Shown: positions 48,556 to 56,146 of the stretch, one piece after another
Position numbering within the stretch: position 1 is the first letter of the stretch
How the letters are laid out: every line of letters starts with the position of its first letter
DNA from: Trebonia sp035294225
Lineage (GTDB): Bacteria; Actinomycetota; Actinomycetes; Streptosporangiales; Streptosporangiaceae
Direction of reading: 5' to 3'
DNA length: 64,000 bases
Assembly: GCA_035294225.1 (NCBI GenBank)
Contig: DATGLH010000026.1
Span: 1 to 64,000, forward strand
Position numbers and translations under genes: made by a program
Notes under the pieces: model-generated
What the model saw: the letters and a program-made list of their open reading frames with translations, nothing else
The model's database searches: none
Told to the model about the DNA's origin: nothing

Positions 48556-49947
48556 TCATGTCGACGTCGGGTCCGCGGGCGCGGTGCCCGCCTGGGCGCG
48601 GTAGGCCGCGATCTGCGGGTCGACCGACGAGATCTGCGTGCACCCGCCGCCGGGGGCGATCACCATCTTCCCGTTGTCCGGCGTGACGGTGTAGTCCTCG
48701 TTGTTCGGGATGTGCATGCTGTAGGAGCCGTACGTCCACTGCTGGCAGAGCATGCCGGTCTTGACGTCCTTCAGCGCCTTGATCGCGGCGTTGACGCTGG
48801 CCACCGTGTACGCGCCCTTGACCGACTCCAGGGCCTGCACCATGAGCCTCGCCTCGACGAAGCCCATCTGGCTGAAGCTGCCGATTCCGCCGGAGACCGC
48901 CGAGCCGTACTGCGCCAGGATCGCCCGGTACAGGTTCATCGTCGGCGTGTTCGTCGGGTCCGGCGGGGTCAGCTCGGCGTTGACGAACAGCTTGCCGTTC
49001 CACTTCGGCCCGAGCGACTTGGCCAGGAAGTCGGTGTTGCACGGCGTGGAGCAGCCCCACAGCTTGACGTTGCCCTCGATGTTGAGCTTCTGCGCGGCCT
49101 GCAAGATGACCAGCGCGTCCGGCGGGGTGAAGTTCAGCACCACCGCGCCGTTCTTGCCGGCCGCGTCGACCAGCGAGATCGCCACCGAGTTCGCGTCGGA
49201 GATCGGCACGTTCGTGGTCATGTCCGTGATCGGCACGTGCGCGGCCGCGGCGAGCGCGTTCGGGCCGGCCGCGATGTAGGTGGTGCCGGGGACGTTCGAC
49301 TGGTCGAAGACGACCTTGCTGACGTGCTGCGACAGCGCGTACTGCACCGCGCCGTCGGAGCTGTACCGCGGCCCCATGTTGACCGCGGCGCTGTTCGGCG
49401 TGGACCAGCACTCCGGCGCGATTCCCGAGTCGATGATGTAGTAGCCCAGGCTCTCCCAGTAGCTGTGGTCGACCGAGCACTCGATGATCGAGGTGTTGCC
49501 GACGATGCCGACCACGTGGTCGGTCTGCACGAGCTGCTTGGCCTCCGAGGCGATCTGGGAGGCGTTCGTCTGCTCCTTTTCGATGTAGTACTTGATCGGA
49601 TGGCCGTTGATGCCGCCGTTGGCGTTCACGCAGGCGAAATACGCCTGGGCCATGTTCGCGATGTCGGTGAAGCTGGTGCCGGGCTGGTCGGTCACGATGC
49701 CGCCCAGGTTGATCGGCGTGCCGGTCGCGGCGACACCCGGCTTGGTGCCGCACTGGGAGGTGCTGACCGTGGAAGCACCCGTGCTCGAGCCCGCGGACGG
49801 GGCCGCGGCGGGGCTGGAGGCGGCCGGGCCGGCCGCGGAGCTCGAGCTCGAGCTGCTGCTGCTACAGCCGGCGAGGACGCCGCCGACCGTCAGGGCCGCG
49901 ACAGCCGCGCCCGCGAGCCGCGAGCGCCAATGCTCGTGTCTATTCAT
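48556..49947 (-). CDS. Liv-type ABC transporter substrate-binding lipoprotein
   Basis: A 463-residue lipoprotein: lipobox LAGC, nine Ser, Ala/Ser/Pro linker, then a type I periplasmic-binding domain (PINLGGIVTDQPGTSF, NGGINGHPIKYYIEKEQTNASQIASEAKQL). It contains eight or more Cys, probably forming disulfides (for instance the SIIECSVDH/APECWSTP pair and the WGCSTPCNTDF motif), unusual among the other binding proteins here. The ATG at 49947 has GAAGG 8 nt upstream. It is the first gene of Liv system 3 and starts downstream of a 630-bp gap. Cargo probably relates to the CoA-transferase and retro-aldolase operon that follows the transporter. Confidence 0.88.
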   Translation of the reverse strand: MNRHEHWRSRLAGAAVAALTVGGVLAGCSSSSSSSSSAAGPAASSPAAAPSAGSSTGASTVSTSQCGTKPGVAATGTPINLGGIVTDQPGTSFTDIANMAQAYFACVNANGGINGHPIKYYIEKEQTNASQIASEAKQLVQTDHVVGIVGNTSIIECSVDHSYWESLGYYIIDSGIAPECWSTPNSAAVNMGPRYSSDGAVQYALSQHVSKVVFDQSNVPGTTYIAAGPNALAAAAHVPITDMTTNVPISDANSVAISLVDAAGKNGAVVLNFTPPDALVILQAAQKLNIEGNVKLWGCSTPCNTDFLAKSLGPKWNGKLFVNAELTPPDPTNTPTMNLYRAILAQYGSAVSGGIGSFSQMGFVEARLMVQALESVKGAYTVASVNAAIKALKDVKTGMLCQQWTYGSYSMHIPNNEDYTVTPDNGKMVIAPGGGCTQISSVDPQIAAYRAQAGTAPADPTST

Positions 49948-50577
49948 GTGCTCTGCCTTCTCGTGGCTGACGGCGAAATATGTTCCGAACGGACGCGGCG
50001 GGCTCATCCGGGTAAGGCCCGCCGTCCCTGGGGTAAGCGGAGAACGCGCCATTTCACCGGTAACCGGCGCTTCTCCGGACTTTCTTTGCATTGACCGTGA
50101 AAGGGGTCTATGCCCCGGAAGCCATCGTGTGGTTTCGCTGAGATTATCGCTGTCGCCGGGCCGGGGCGAGTCCGGCGCCAGAATACGTTTTCATTACGTT
50201 TTGGCGCCGGAAATGCGCCGGCGGGGCCGGGCTGCCGGGTATCGTCGGTGACGATATTTCCGGCGATCTGGTGACTGCTGGGAGCACCGGGCGACCCCTT
50301 TCTGACCGTCACGGTGCGGTCAAGCTTGCGGGGGGTAACCAACCTACCGGTGAGAATTGCACGGCGGCTGACCGGGAACAATTGCGCCGTGCCCCAAACT
50401 CGGCGGCGCGATTGCTGCGGCGGACCACAAACGCCTGCCGTCGCTCAGGCCACGGGAACGATCACGCGTAACATTTCGCTAACTATCTGCGCCCGTCGGG
50501 AATGCCGCGTGCCCGGCCCGCGTTCGGTACGCGGCCGGGCACGGTTCGGCGGGCTGGCCGGCTGGGCCAGGCCCCGG
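49948..50577. other. Gap upstream of Liv system 3, downstream of metK
   Basis: No convincing gene; a 125-codon minus-strand frame at 50004-50381 has poor third-position GC and no homologue I recognise. The stretch is AT-richer than average and should contain the promoter of Liv system 3. Inverted repeats are GCACGGCG/CGCCGTGC (50359-50392, 18-bp loop) and ACCGT-C-ACGGT (50308-50318). A -35-like TTGACC lies near 50320 on the minus strand, but no -10 matches. The metK terminator is at 50508-50543. Confidence 0.45.
50508..50543 (-). terminator. metK terminator hairpin
   Basis: CGTGCCCGGCC with CGCGT on the left pairs with ACGCG and GCCGGGCACG on the right around a 5-nt loop (TCGGT); one bulged C. 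The stem is 15 bp. It begins 35 bp after the metK stop. No U-tract, as usual in high-GC actinomycetes. Confidence 0.65.
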
Positions 50578-51780
50578 CTAGGCCAGGCCTGCCTGGGCGC
50601 GCAGCCGGGCGGCCTTGTCGGTGCGCTCCCAGGTGAAGGTGTCCCCGGAGCGGCCGAAGTGACCGTAGGCCGCGGTCGGCTGGTAGATCGGCCGCCGCAG
50701 GTCCAGGTCGCGCAGGATCGCGCCGGGGCGCAGGTCGAAGTTCTCCCTGACCAGCTCGACGATCTCCGGCCTGGCGATCTTCTCCGTGCCGAACGTCTCG
50801 ACCAGCAGCGACAGCGGCCGCGCGACGCCGATCGCGTAGGCCACCTGGACCTCGGCGCGGTCGGCCAGGCCGGCCGCGACGATGTTCTTCGCCACGTACC
50901 GCGCGGCGTACGCCGCGCTCCTGTCCACCTTGGACGGGTCCTTGCCGGAGAAGGCGCCGCCGCCGTGGCGCGCGAAGCCCCCGTAGGTGTCGACGATGAT
51001 CTTCCGGCCGGTCAGGCCGGTGTCGCCGACCGGGCCGCCGATCACGAACCGGCCGGTGGGGTTGACGTAGAACTCCCCGCGCAGCCGGCCGGCGTCGAAC
51101 ATCTCGGGCGGCAGCGTCTGGAGGACCACTTCCTCCCACAGCGCGTCCGGCAGCTTGCTCTCCACGCCGTCGGCGTGCTGGGTGGAGATGAGCACCTTCT
51201 CGATCCGGGCCGGCCTGCCCGCATCGTCGTAGCGGACGGTCACCTGGGTCTTGCCGTCGGGCCGCAGGTACGGCAGCACGCCGGAGTGCCGGACGTCGGA
51301 CAGCCTCTTGGACATCCGGTGCGCCAGCGTGATCGGCATCGGCATGAGCTCGGGTGTCTCGTTCGTGGCATAGCCGAACATCATCCCCTGGTCCCCGGCG
51401 CCGATCCGGTCCAGGGGGTCATCGGAACCGCCGACGCGCCCCTCGTGCGCGGTGTCCACCCCCTGCGCGATGTCCGGCGACTGCCGGTCCATCGCGACGA
51501 TGACGCCGACGGAGTTGCCGTCGAAGTAGTACTCGCCGTTGTCGTAGCCGATGTCGCACACCACCGTGCGCGCGACCGAGGCGTAGTCGATCGTCGCGGC
51601 GGTGGTGATCTCGCCCGCCACCACGATCAGGCCCGTGGTGAGCATGGTCTCGCACGCCACCCGGGACATGGGGTCGCCGGCCAGGGCCGCGTCGACGACC
51701 GCGTCGGAGATCTGGTCCGCGATCTTGTCCGGATGGCCCTCGGTCACCGACTCGGAAGTGAAGAGGAATCCGCTATCCAT
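50578..51780 (-). CDS. metK: S-adenosylmethionine synthetase (methionine adenosyltransferase)
   Basis: A 400-residue enzyme, full length. It begins SGFLFTSESVTEGHPDKIADQISDA, the N-terminal ATP/methionine region. Diagnostic motifs: GAGDQGMMFGYATNE and GGGAFSGKDPSKVDRSAAY. The reaction forms S-adenosylmethionine from methionine and ATP, releasing phosphate and pyrophosphate. ATG 51780 has AGGAG 7 nt upstream and overlaps the end of the methionine synthase-like gene by 8 bp. It is the last gene of a five-gene operon that seems to make the methyl group, methionine and then SAM. Whether this is the only metK in the genome is unknown. Confidence 0.97.
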   Translation of the reverse strand: MDSGFLFTSESVTEGHPDKIADQISDAVVDAALAGDPMSRVACETMLTTGLIVVAGEITTAATIDYASVARTVVCDIGYDNGEYYFDGNSVGVIVAMDRQSPDIAQGVDTAHEGRVGGSDDPLDRIGAGDQGMMFGYATNETPELMPMPITLAHRMSKRLSDVRHSGVLPYLRPDGKTQVTVRYDDAGRPARIEKVLISTQHADGVESKLPDALWEEVVLQTLPPEMFDAGRLRGEFYVNPTGRFVIGGPVGDTGLTGRKIIVDTYGGFARHGGGAFSGKDPSKVDRSAAYAARYVAKNIVAAGLADRAEVQVAYAIGVARPLSLLVETFGTEKIARPEIVELVRENFDLRPGAILRDLDLRRPIYQPTAAYGHFGRSGDTFTWERTDKAARLRAQAGLA

Positions 51781-52879
51781 GGCTTTCTCCTGAGGTAGGG
51801 GAATCGCTGTCTCCCGAGGCGGGAGCGCTGGCGGGTGCGTGCTGTGCGGGATGCGGCAAGCCGAGCTCGGACCGGACAATCGCCGCGCCAGCTACCATAG
51901 CGTGAAGTTTGCGCCTCGCCACCTCCGGCGCCAGATGCCGCAGCCCGCAGTCGGGATTGATCATCAGGCGGTCCGGCTCCACGTACTCGAGGGCGCGCCG
52001 GATGCGCGAGGCGACCAGCTCGGGCGTCTCCACGGCCGCGGACTTGACGTCGATCGCGCCCAGGCCGAGCGAGGCCGGCCAGGAGTACTCCCTGATCAGC
52101 CGCAGGTCCTCAAGGCCCTTGCGGGCGAACTCGAGCACCAGCTGGTCCACGTGCGCGGCCAGCACGGCGGGGAACAGGAAGTCGTAGTGCCCCTCCCAGG
52201 AGGGCCGCGCGTACCTGTTGCCGTAGCAGACGTGCAGCGCCCAGGTGACCGGCACCCCGTCGGTCACGATGTTGACCGCCTCGACCGCGAGCTCGGCCTG
52301 CTCCGGGTAGCCGGCCAGAAACGGCTCGTCGATCTGCAGGAAGGCGGCGCCGGCGTCCGCCAGCGAGCGCGCCTCGGCGTTGAGCCGCCGGGCCAGCGCG
52401 CGGACCAGGTCGCCCGGGTCCGCGTACGCGGTGTCCGTGATCCGCCGGGACAGCGAGAACGGCCCGGTGAAGGAGAACTTCACCGGGCGGTCGGTCAGCT
52501 CCCTGGTGAAGGCGAAGTCCGCGGCCAGCCCCATGCTGGACTTGTCGTCTTCCGGCAGCGGCGCGGTGACCTGGGCCTCGTAGTAGTCGTAGTAGTCCGA
52601 CTTGGCCCGCCGGGGGATGTGCACGCCGGGGATCCTGGCCAGGAAGTAGTCGATGTCATTGTCCCGGCGCAGCTCGCCGTCGGAGACGATGTCGATGCCG
52701 GCCCGCTCCTGGTCCTTGATCGCGGCCTTGATGGCGACCTCGTGGATCTCCGCCAGGTGCTGGGCGCTGATCCGCCGCTGGTAGTACTCGGTCTTCAGCC
52801 GCTCCAGCCACTCGGGGACGCTGTAGGAGCCGACGACCGTTGTCGGCAGGAACAGACGCCACCGTTCGTTCGGGCTCAT
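51773..52879 (-). CDS. Core (MetE C-terminal domain) methionine synthase-like protein
   Basis: A 368-residue protein corresponding only to the catalytic half of MetE (about 750 residues in the full enzyme). Zinc ligands are all visible: His and Cys in ALHVCYGNRY, Glu in LVLEFARKG, Cys in NPDCGLRH. The QIDEP motif is intact (FLQIDEPFLAGYP), so homocysteine binding and methyl transfer look functional. Folate-binding N-terminal domain is absent. Core methionine synthases known from anaerobes and archaea take the methyl group from methylcobalamin proteins. It overlaps metK by 8 bp and follows the methyltransferase-like gene by 7 bp. The donor in this operon is the open question. Confidence 0.88.
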   Translation of the reverse strand: MSPNERWRLFLPTTVVGSYSVPEWLERLKTEYYQRRISAQHLAEIHEVAIKAAIKDQERAGIDIVSDGELRRDNDIDYFLARIPGVHIPRRAKSDYYDYYEAQVTAPLPEDDKSSMGLAADFAFTRELTDRPVKFSFTGPFSLSRRITDTAYADPGDLVRALARRLNAEARSLADAGAAFLQIDEPFLAGYPEQAELAVEAVNIVTDGVPVTWALHVCYGNRYARPSWEGHYDFLFPAVLAAHVDQLVLEFARKGLEDLRLIREYSWPASLGLGAIDVKSAAVETPELVASRIRRALEYVEPDRLMINPDCGLRHLAPEVARRKLHAMVAGAAIVRSELGLPHPAQHAPASAPASGDSDSPTSGESHG

Positions 52880-52886
52880 CGCCTTT

Positions 52887-54347
52887 TCAATCCCTGACCT
52901 GCGCGGTCAGCGTCTTGATGTTGGACCCGGCCCGCCGCTTGAACTGGGTGAAGCGGACGTCGAAGCCGCGCCGGCTGGCGAACAGCTGAAGCAGCGGGCC
53001 GTTCACCCAGTTGACCACCGAGCCGTCGTACTTCCCCGGGCCGTAGAAGCCGGCCCGGTACTGGTCGTGCCCGGTCAGGAACAGGTCGTGGCAGACCACC
53101 CGGCCGAACGGGTGCAGCAGCGGCAGCGTGCCCGCGAAGCTGGCGAGGGCCCCGTTGCTCACGTGCATCCGGACGTCGCCTTCCGCGGTGAGCAGCGGCC
53201 GCAGGATCTCCCCGGTCAGCGCCGGCGTCACCTGGTAGGTGTCCAGCCCTTCGAGCGGCACGTACCGTTCGGCCTGGCGGAGCGCGGCCCACACCGCCTG
53301 CCAGAACAACACGGCCTGCCCGGTGTCGCCGAACTTGTCCGGCAGCGACTCGCTCAGCAGCTCGGGGCCGATCCGCAGCAGCCGCTCGGTCAGCGGGGCG
53401 ATCTCCGCCCGCGTCAGGCCGAACTGCGCGGCGATCGCGTCCGCGTCCCCGGCTTTGACGAACGACCGGACCTGCACCAGGTAGACCCGGCCCCGGATCA
53501 CCGCCACCTCATCGCTGGGGAGGTTGTCGTAGACGTTGGAGATGTAGACGAGGAACGCCTTGCCGGCCAGGAACCCTACGCTCCCGGACAGCCGGGTCGC
53601 CTCGAGCACCAGCCCGCTGACGTGCTCGCCGTGGTGGGCCACCTCCTGCCGCGCCCGGTCGAGCACGTGCGCGGAGTAGTCCCCCATCAGGTAGCGGAGC
53701 CGCCGGTAGTAGTCCCTGCCGTGCCGCCTGTCCAGCTCCACGAACTCGTCCAGCCAGGTGCGCGCCTGGCCGCCGTTGCCGACGCCCAGCTCCAGCACGT
53801 ACAGCTCCTCGGGCAGCGCGCGCCGGTTCGCCAGCTCGTCCCAGAGCTTGAACAGGTCGAGGATCAGGTCGCGGGCGGCGTCGGCGTTGCGCGCGTCGCT
53901 CTCCCCGCCGGGCAGCGTCTGCTCGTACTCCTTGCCGGTGGTCTTCTCCCATGCCGCGAGGGCCTGCCAGTACAGCGCGTTGAACCGCCAGGCGCAGCTG
54001 GCCGAGCCGGGCACCCACGGCTCAAGCCAGATGGGGGCGCCGGCGCCGTCCGGCGGCGTGCTGGCCAGGGCCGCGGTCACCTCCCTGGCCACGTCCGTGC
54101 CGGGGCGCGCGCACCGGCGCAGGTCGATGGCGAGCTCCCAGCCGTCCACCGGGGTGTCGGCGGAGACGATCCGCCGCACCATGGCCGTGTCCCTGAAGTT
54201 GTTCTTGTACTGGATCCAGTCGCAGACCACGCGCATCCGCGCCAGGTCCGCGCCGGACCGGCACAGCGCCGCTACCATCGGCCCGAATGCCGCCTGCGCT
54301 CCCGCCGAGTCCCGCAGCCTGGCGACGGCCCGTACGTCAATCTCCAC
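52887..54347 (-). CDS. SAM-dependent methyltransferase-like protein of unknown target
   Basis: A 486-residue soluble protein. A Rossmann methyltransferase core starts near residue 185 with VLELGVGNGGQARTW (motif I) followed by YLMGDYSAHVLDRARQE and AFLVYISNVYDNLP, similar in order to MidA-type or related methyltransferases. The N-terminal 150 residues (MRVVCDWIQYKNNFRDTAMVRR) and the C-terminal half (HVSNGALASFAGTLPLLHPFGRVVCHDLF) match nothing I recognise. GTG 54347 overlaps the MetF stop by 11 bp. Its place between MetF and the core methionine synthase suggests a role in methyl transfer: it might pass methyl groups to the synthase or use SAM from MetK. Substrate unknown. Confidence 0.7.
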   Translation of the reverse strand: MEIDVRAVARLRDSAGAQAAFGPMVAALCRSGADLARMRVVCDWIQYKNNFRDTAMVRRIVSADTPVDGWELAIDLRRCARPGTDVAREVTAALASTPPDGAGAPIWLEPWVPGSASCAWRFNALYWQALAAWEKTTGKEYEQTLPGGESDARNADAARDLILDLFKLWDELANRRALPEELYVLELGVGNGGQARTWLDEFVELDRRHGRDYYRRLRYLMGDYSAHVLDRARQEVAHHGEHVSGLVLEATRLSGSVGFLAGKAFLVYISNVYDNLPSDEVAVIRGRVYLVQVRSFVKAGDADAIAAQFGLTRAEIAPLTERLLRIGPELLSESLPDKFGDTGQAVLFWQAVWAALRQAERYVPLEGLDTYQVTPALTGEILRPLLTAEGDVRMHVSNGALASFAGTLPLLHPFGRVVCHDLFLTGHDQYRAGFYGPGKYDGSVVNWVNGPLLQLFASRRGFDVRFTQFKRRAGSNIKTLTAQVRD

Positions 54348-55275
54348 TCGGGGCCTGCCCGATGAGAGCCGACCGGTCGACGCCGGCGAGCCGGAGCAGC
54401 TCCGGGGTCTGCTTCTCGTACCCGGCGGTGAGCAGGTGGACGCCGGCCACGCCGGGGATCTGGCGGACCGCGGCGATCACCTCGGCGGCGATCTTCGCGC
54501 CTTCCGCGCCCACGTCCTCCGGCGCGACCCCGCGCAGCCGGCGCTGGACGGGCTCGGGAACCTGCACGCCGGGCACCTTCCCGGACGCCAGGAAGTCCAG
54601 CATCCGCGCGGAGCGGATCACGCCGACCCCGGCCAGGATGGCGCAGCGGTCGAGCACCCCCAGCTCTCCCAGCTCGGCCATCCACCGGGCGAAGGCGGGG
54701 ACGTCGAACACGTACTGGGTCTGCATGAACTGCGCGCCGGCCGCGATCTTCTTCGCCGCCCGCCTCGCCCGGTACTCCACCGGCGGGGCGAACGGGTTCT
54801 CCACGGCGCCGAGGAAGAACCGCGGCGCGGGGTCGACCTGCTTGCCCGAGATCAGCCTGCCCTCGTCGCGCAGCGTCCGGGCGGTCCACACCAGCTGGGT
54901 GCTGTCCAGGTCGAACACCGGTTTGGCGCCCGGGTGGTCGCCGAACTTGGGGTGGTCGCCGGACATGAACAGCAGGTTCTCGATGCCGAGCGCGCCGGCC
55001 CCGAGCAGGTCCGACTGGAGCGCGATCCGGTTCCTGTCGCGGCAGGTCATCTGCATGATCGGCTCGATGATCCCGGACTGCTTCACCGCCGCCGCGCCGG
55101 CCCAGCTGGACAGCCGCACGTGCGACCCCTGGTTGTCGGTGATGTTCACCGCGTCCACCCAGCCGCGCAGCAGCTCCGCCCGGCTGAGCATCGCCGCGGC
55201 GGACGCGCCGCGCGGCGGGCTCAGCTCCGCGGTGACGGTGAACTCCCCGGCCGCCAGCCGCTCCCGCAGGCTCAT
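54337..55275 (-). CDS. Methylenetetrahydrofolate reductase (MetF type)
   Basis: A 312-residue enzyme of the MTHFR family (beta-alpha barrel with FAD). It begins RERLAAGEFTVTAELSPPRG; the active-site Glu is in TAELSPP. Other family features: VNITDNQGSHVRLSS, MQMTCRDRNR and LFMSGDHPKFGDHPGAKPVFDLDS (folate/FAD region), later GAQFMQTQYVFD. It reduces 5,10-methylene- to 5-methyl-tetrahydrofolate. Here the gene is adjacent to and overlapping (ATGA) a separate zinc protein of the MetV type, an arrangement known from acetogenic bacteria where MetF and MetV form a complex. ATG 55275. It supplies the methyl branch of the operon. Confidence 0.9.
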   Translation of the reverse strand: MSLRERLAAGEFTVTAELSPPRGASAAAMLSRAELLRGWVDAVNITDNQGSHVRLSSWAGAAAVKQSGIIEPIMQMTCRDRNRIALQSDLLGAGALGIENLLFMSGDHPKFGDHPGAKPVFDLDSTQLVWTARTLRDEGRLISGKQVDPAPRFFLGAVENPFAPPVEYRARRAAKKIAAGAQFMQTQYVFDVPAFARWMAELGELGVLDRCAILAGVGVIRSARMLDFLASGKVPGVQVPEPVQRRLRGVAPEDVGAEGAKIAAEVIAAVRQIPGVAGVHLLTAGYEKQTPELLRLAGVDRSALIGQAPSGD

Positions 55276-55829
55276 TCGTGAGCTCCCAGGACCGGCGGGC
55301 TGGCCAGGCCGTCGTCGCCGGTCCACAGCCCGTCGTCGCGGCCGGCCCAGTAGTTCAGCCAGGAGCTCTCCCCCCAGCGGCGGTGGTCGACGGGCCGCTG
55401 GAGGCGGCGCAGGTCGTCCGCTGCCCCCTGGCTGGACGCGCGTTCGAAGCCGACCACCCAGACGCACCTCTTCTCCGGGTACACCTCGCACGCCCCGCCC
55501 GGGCCGACGCCGCCGCACGGCCCGTTGCGCAGCTCCTTGGGACAGCCCATCGGACACGAGTACCCGGTGACCGGCAGCGCGCACTGGCCGCACATCCGGC
55601 AGCCGAACAGCTGCTCTTTCGACACGCGCTCCGCCGCCGTGAACAGTTTCCTGGCGGCCGCCGAGCGCTCGACCAGGGCGCCGAACCTGCGGTTCACCGC
55701 GTTCGGCCTGAGCACCCGCTGCATGAGGTAGGCCAGCCGCGCGGACAGCCGCGGCCGGTACGGCACCGGCCGGCGTCCCTTGGGGCCCGCCGGCGCGCCC
55801 GGCGGCGGCCCCGCCATGGTCCGGGTCAT
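55272..55829 (-). CDS. MetV-like zinc-binding protein (methylenetetrahydrofolate reductase C-terminal domain)
   Basis: A 185-residue protein with a Cys-rich domain at about 75-125: CRMCGQC, CPMGCPKELRNGPCGGV, CEVYPEKRCVW. This is the MTHFR_C domain (the MetV type), in acetogens a subunit of the MetFV reductase thought to shuttle electrons or bind zinc. No membrane segment. The first 55 residues are basic and Pro-rich. It is the first gene of the operon. The ATG at 55829 has no strong ribosome site; ATG 55817 is an alternative. The WNYWAGRDDG-like end (SSWLNYWAGRDDGLW) is typical of actinobacterial versions. Presence of a dedicated MetV in an aerobic-looking genome is notable. Confidence 0.82.
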   Translation of the reverse strand: MTRTMAGPPPGAPAGPKGRRPVPYRPRLSARLAYLMQRVLRPNAVNRRFGALVERSAAARKLFTAAERVSKEQLFGCRMCGQCALPVTGYSCPMGCPKELRNGPCGGVGPGGACEVYPEKRCVWVVGFERASSQGAADDLRRLQRPVDHRRWGESSWLNYWAGRDDGLWTGDDGLASPPVLGAHE

Positions 55830-56070
55830 CGCGCCGCCGTCCGCGCGACGACAATTCCAGACGTTTTTCCGGCCGCCCGACGCCGGAATTGCATGCTAAT
55901 CGCGCCGGTGTTATTAGCACAGAATTCATAAAAGACTTTAGTGCTCGCGCACAGGCGCATGCCACGTGTCTCAGCCTGTCCCACGCTCCTCATGCTGCCT
56001 TAGCCGATGACCCCAAGCATCTACGGGCCCCACAAGCTTTGCAGCTAGGCCGTTGTGCCGGTGCACAAGC
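55830..56070 (-). promoter_or_regulatory. Structured leader/promoter region of the methionine operon
   Basis: AT-richer stretch before the MetV-like gene. Inverted repeats: CAATTCC/GGAATTG (55852-55890), inside it TTCCGGC/GCCGGAA (55867-55888), and GCTAAT/ATTAGC (55895-55918). The minus-strand text contains GAGGAGCG near 55993, a word also found in S-adenosylhomocysteine riboswitches, but I cannot match the rest of that fold. The conserved core of SAM-I/IV riboswitches (GGCAACCCU) is absent. The region could be an untranslated leader of up to about 240 nt. Confidence 0.4.
56053..56068. promoter_or_regulatory. Palindrome TTGTGC-N4-GCACAA, copy 1
   Basis: Perfect 6-bp arms around CGGT. The same arms occur at 62937-62952 around CATG. 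This copy lies 224 bp upstream of the MetV-like start and just downstream of the LLM gene terminator, so it may be an operator for the methionine operon. Confidence 0.55.
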
Positions 56071-56105
56071 CGCGGCGGGCCCGACATCACGTCGGGCCCG
56101 CCGCG
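56071..56105 (-). terminator. Strong hairpin terminator of the peptide transporter/LLM operon
   Basis: A 15-bp perfect stem (CGCGGCGGGCCCGAC with its complement) around loop ATCAC, 42 bp after the LLM gene stop. It insulates the methionine operon from the upstream operon. Confidence 0.8.
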
Positions 56106-56146
56106 CGACAGCCCGCATGCCGGCGCGCCGGCCGGCGGAATTGCCG

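Noticed and set aside
50004..50381. 125-codon minus-strand frame in the gap before Liv system 3
   Set aside because: Composition and third-position GC are unlike the surrounding genes, there is no ribosome site, and no family is recognisable; the region is better explained as promoter DNA.
55830..56070. SAM-I or SAM-IV riboswitch upstream of the methionine operon
   Set aside because: The conserved GGCAACCCU core and closing helix are not present on the minus strand.
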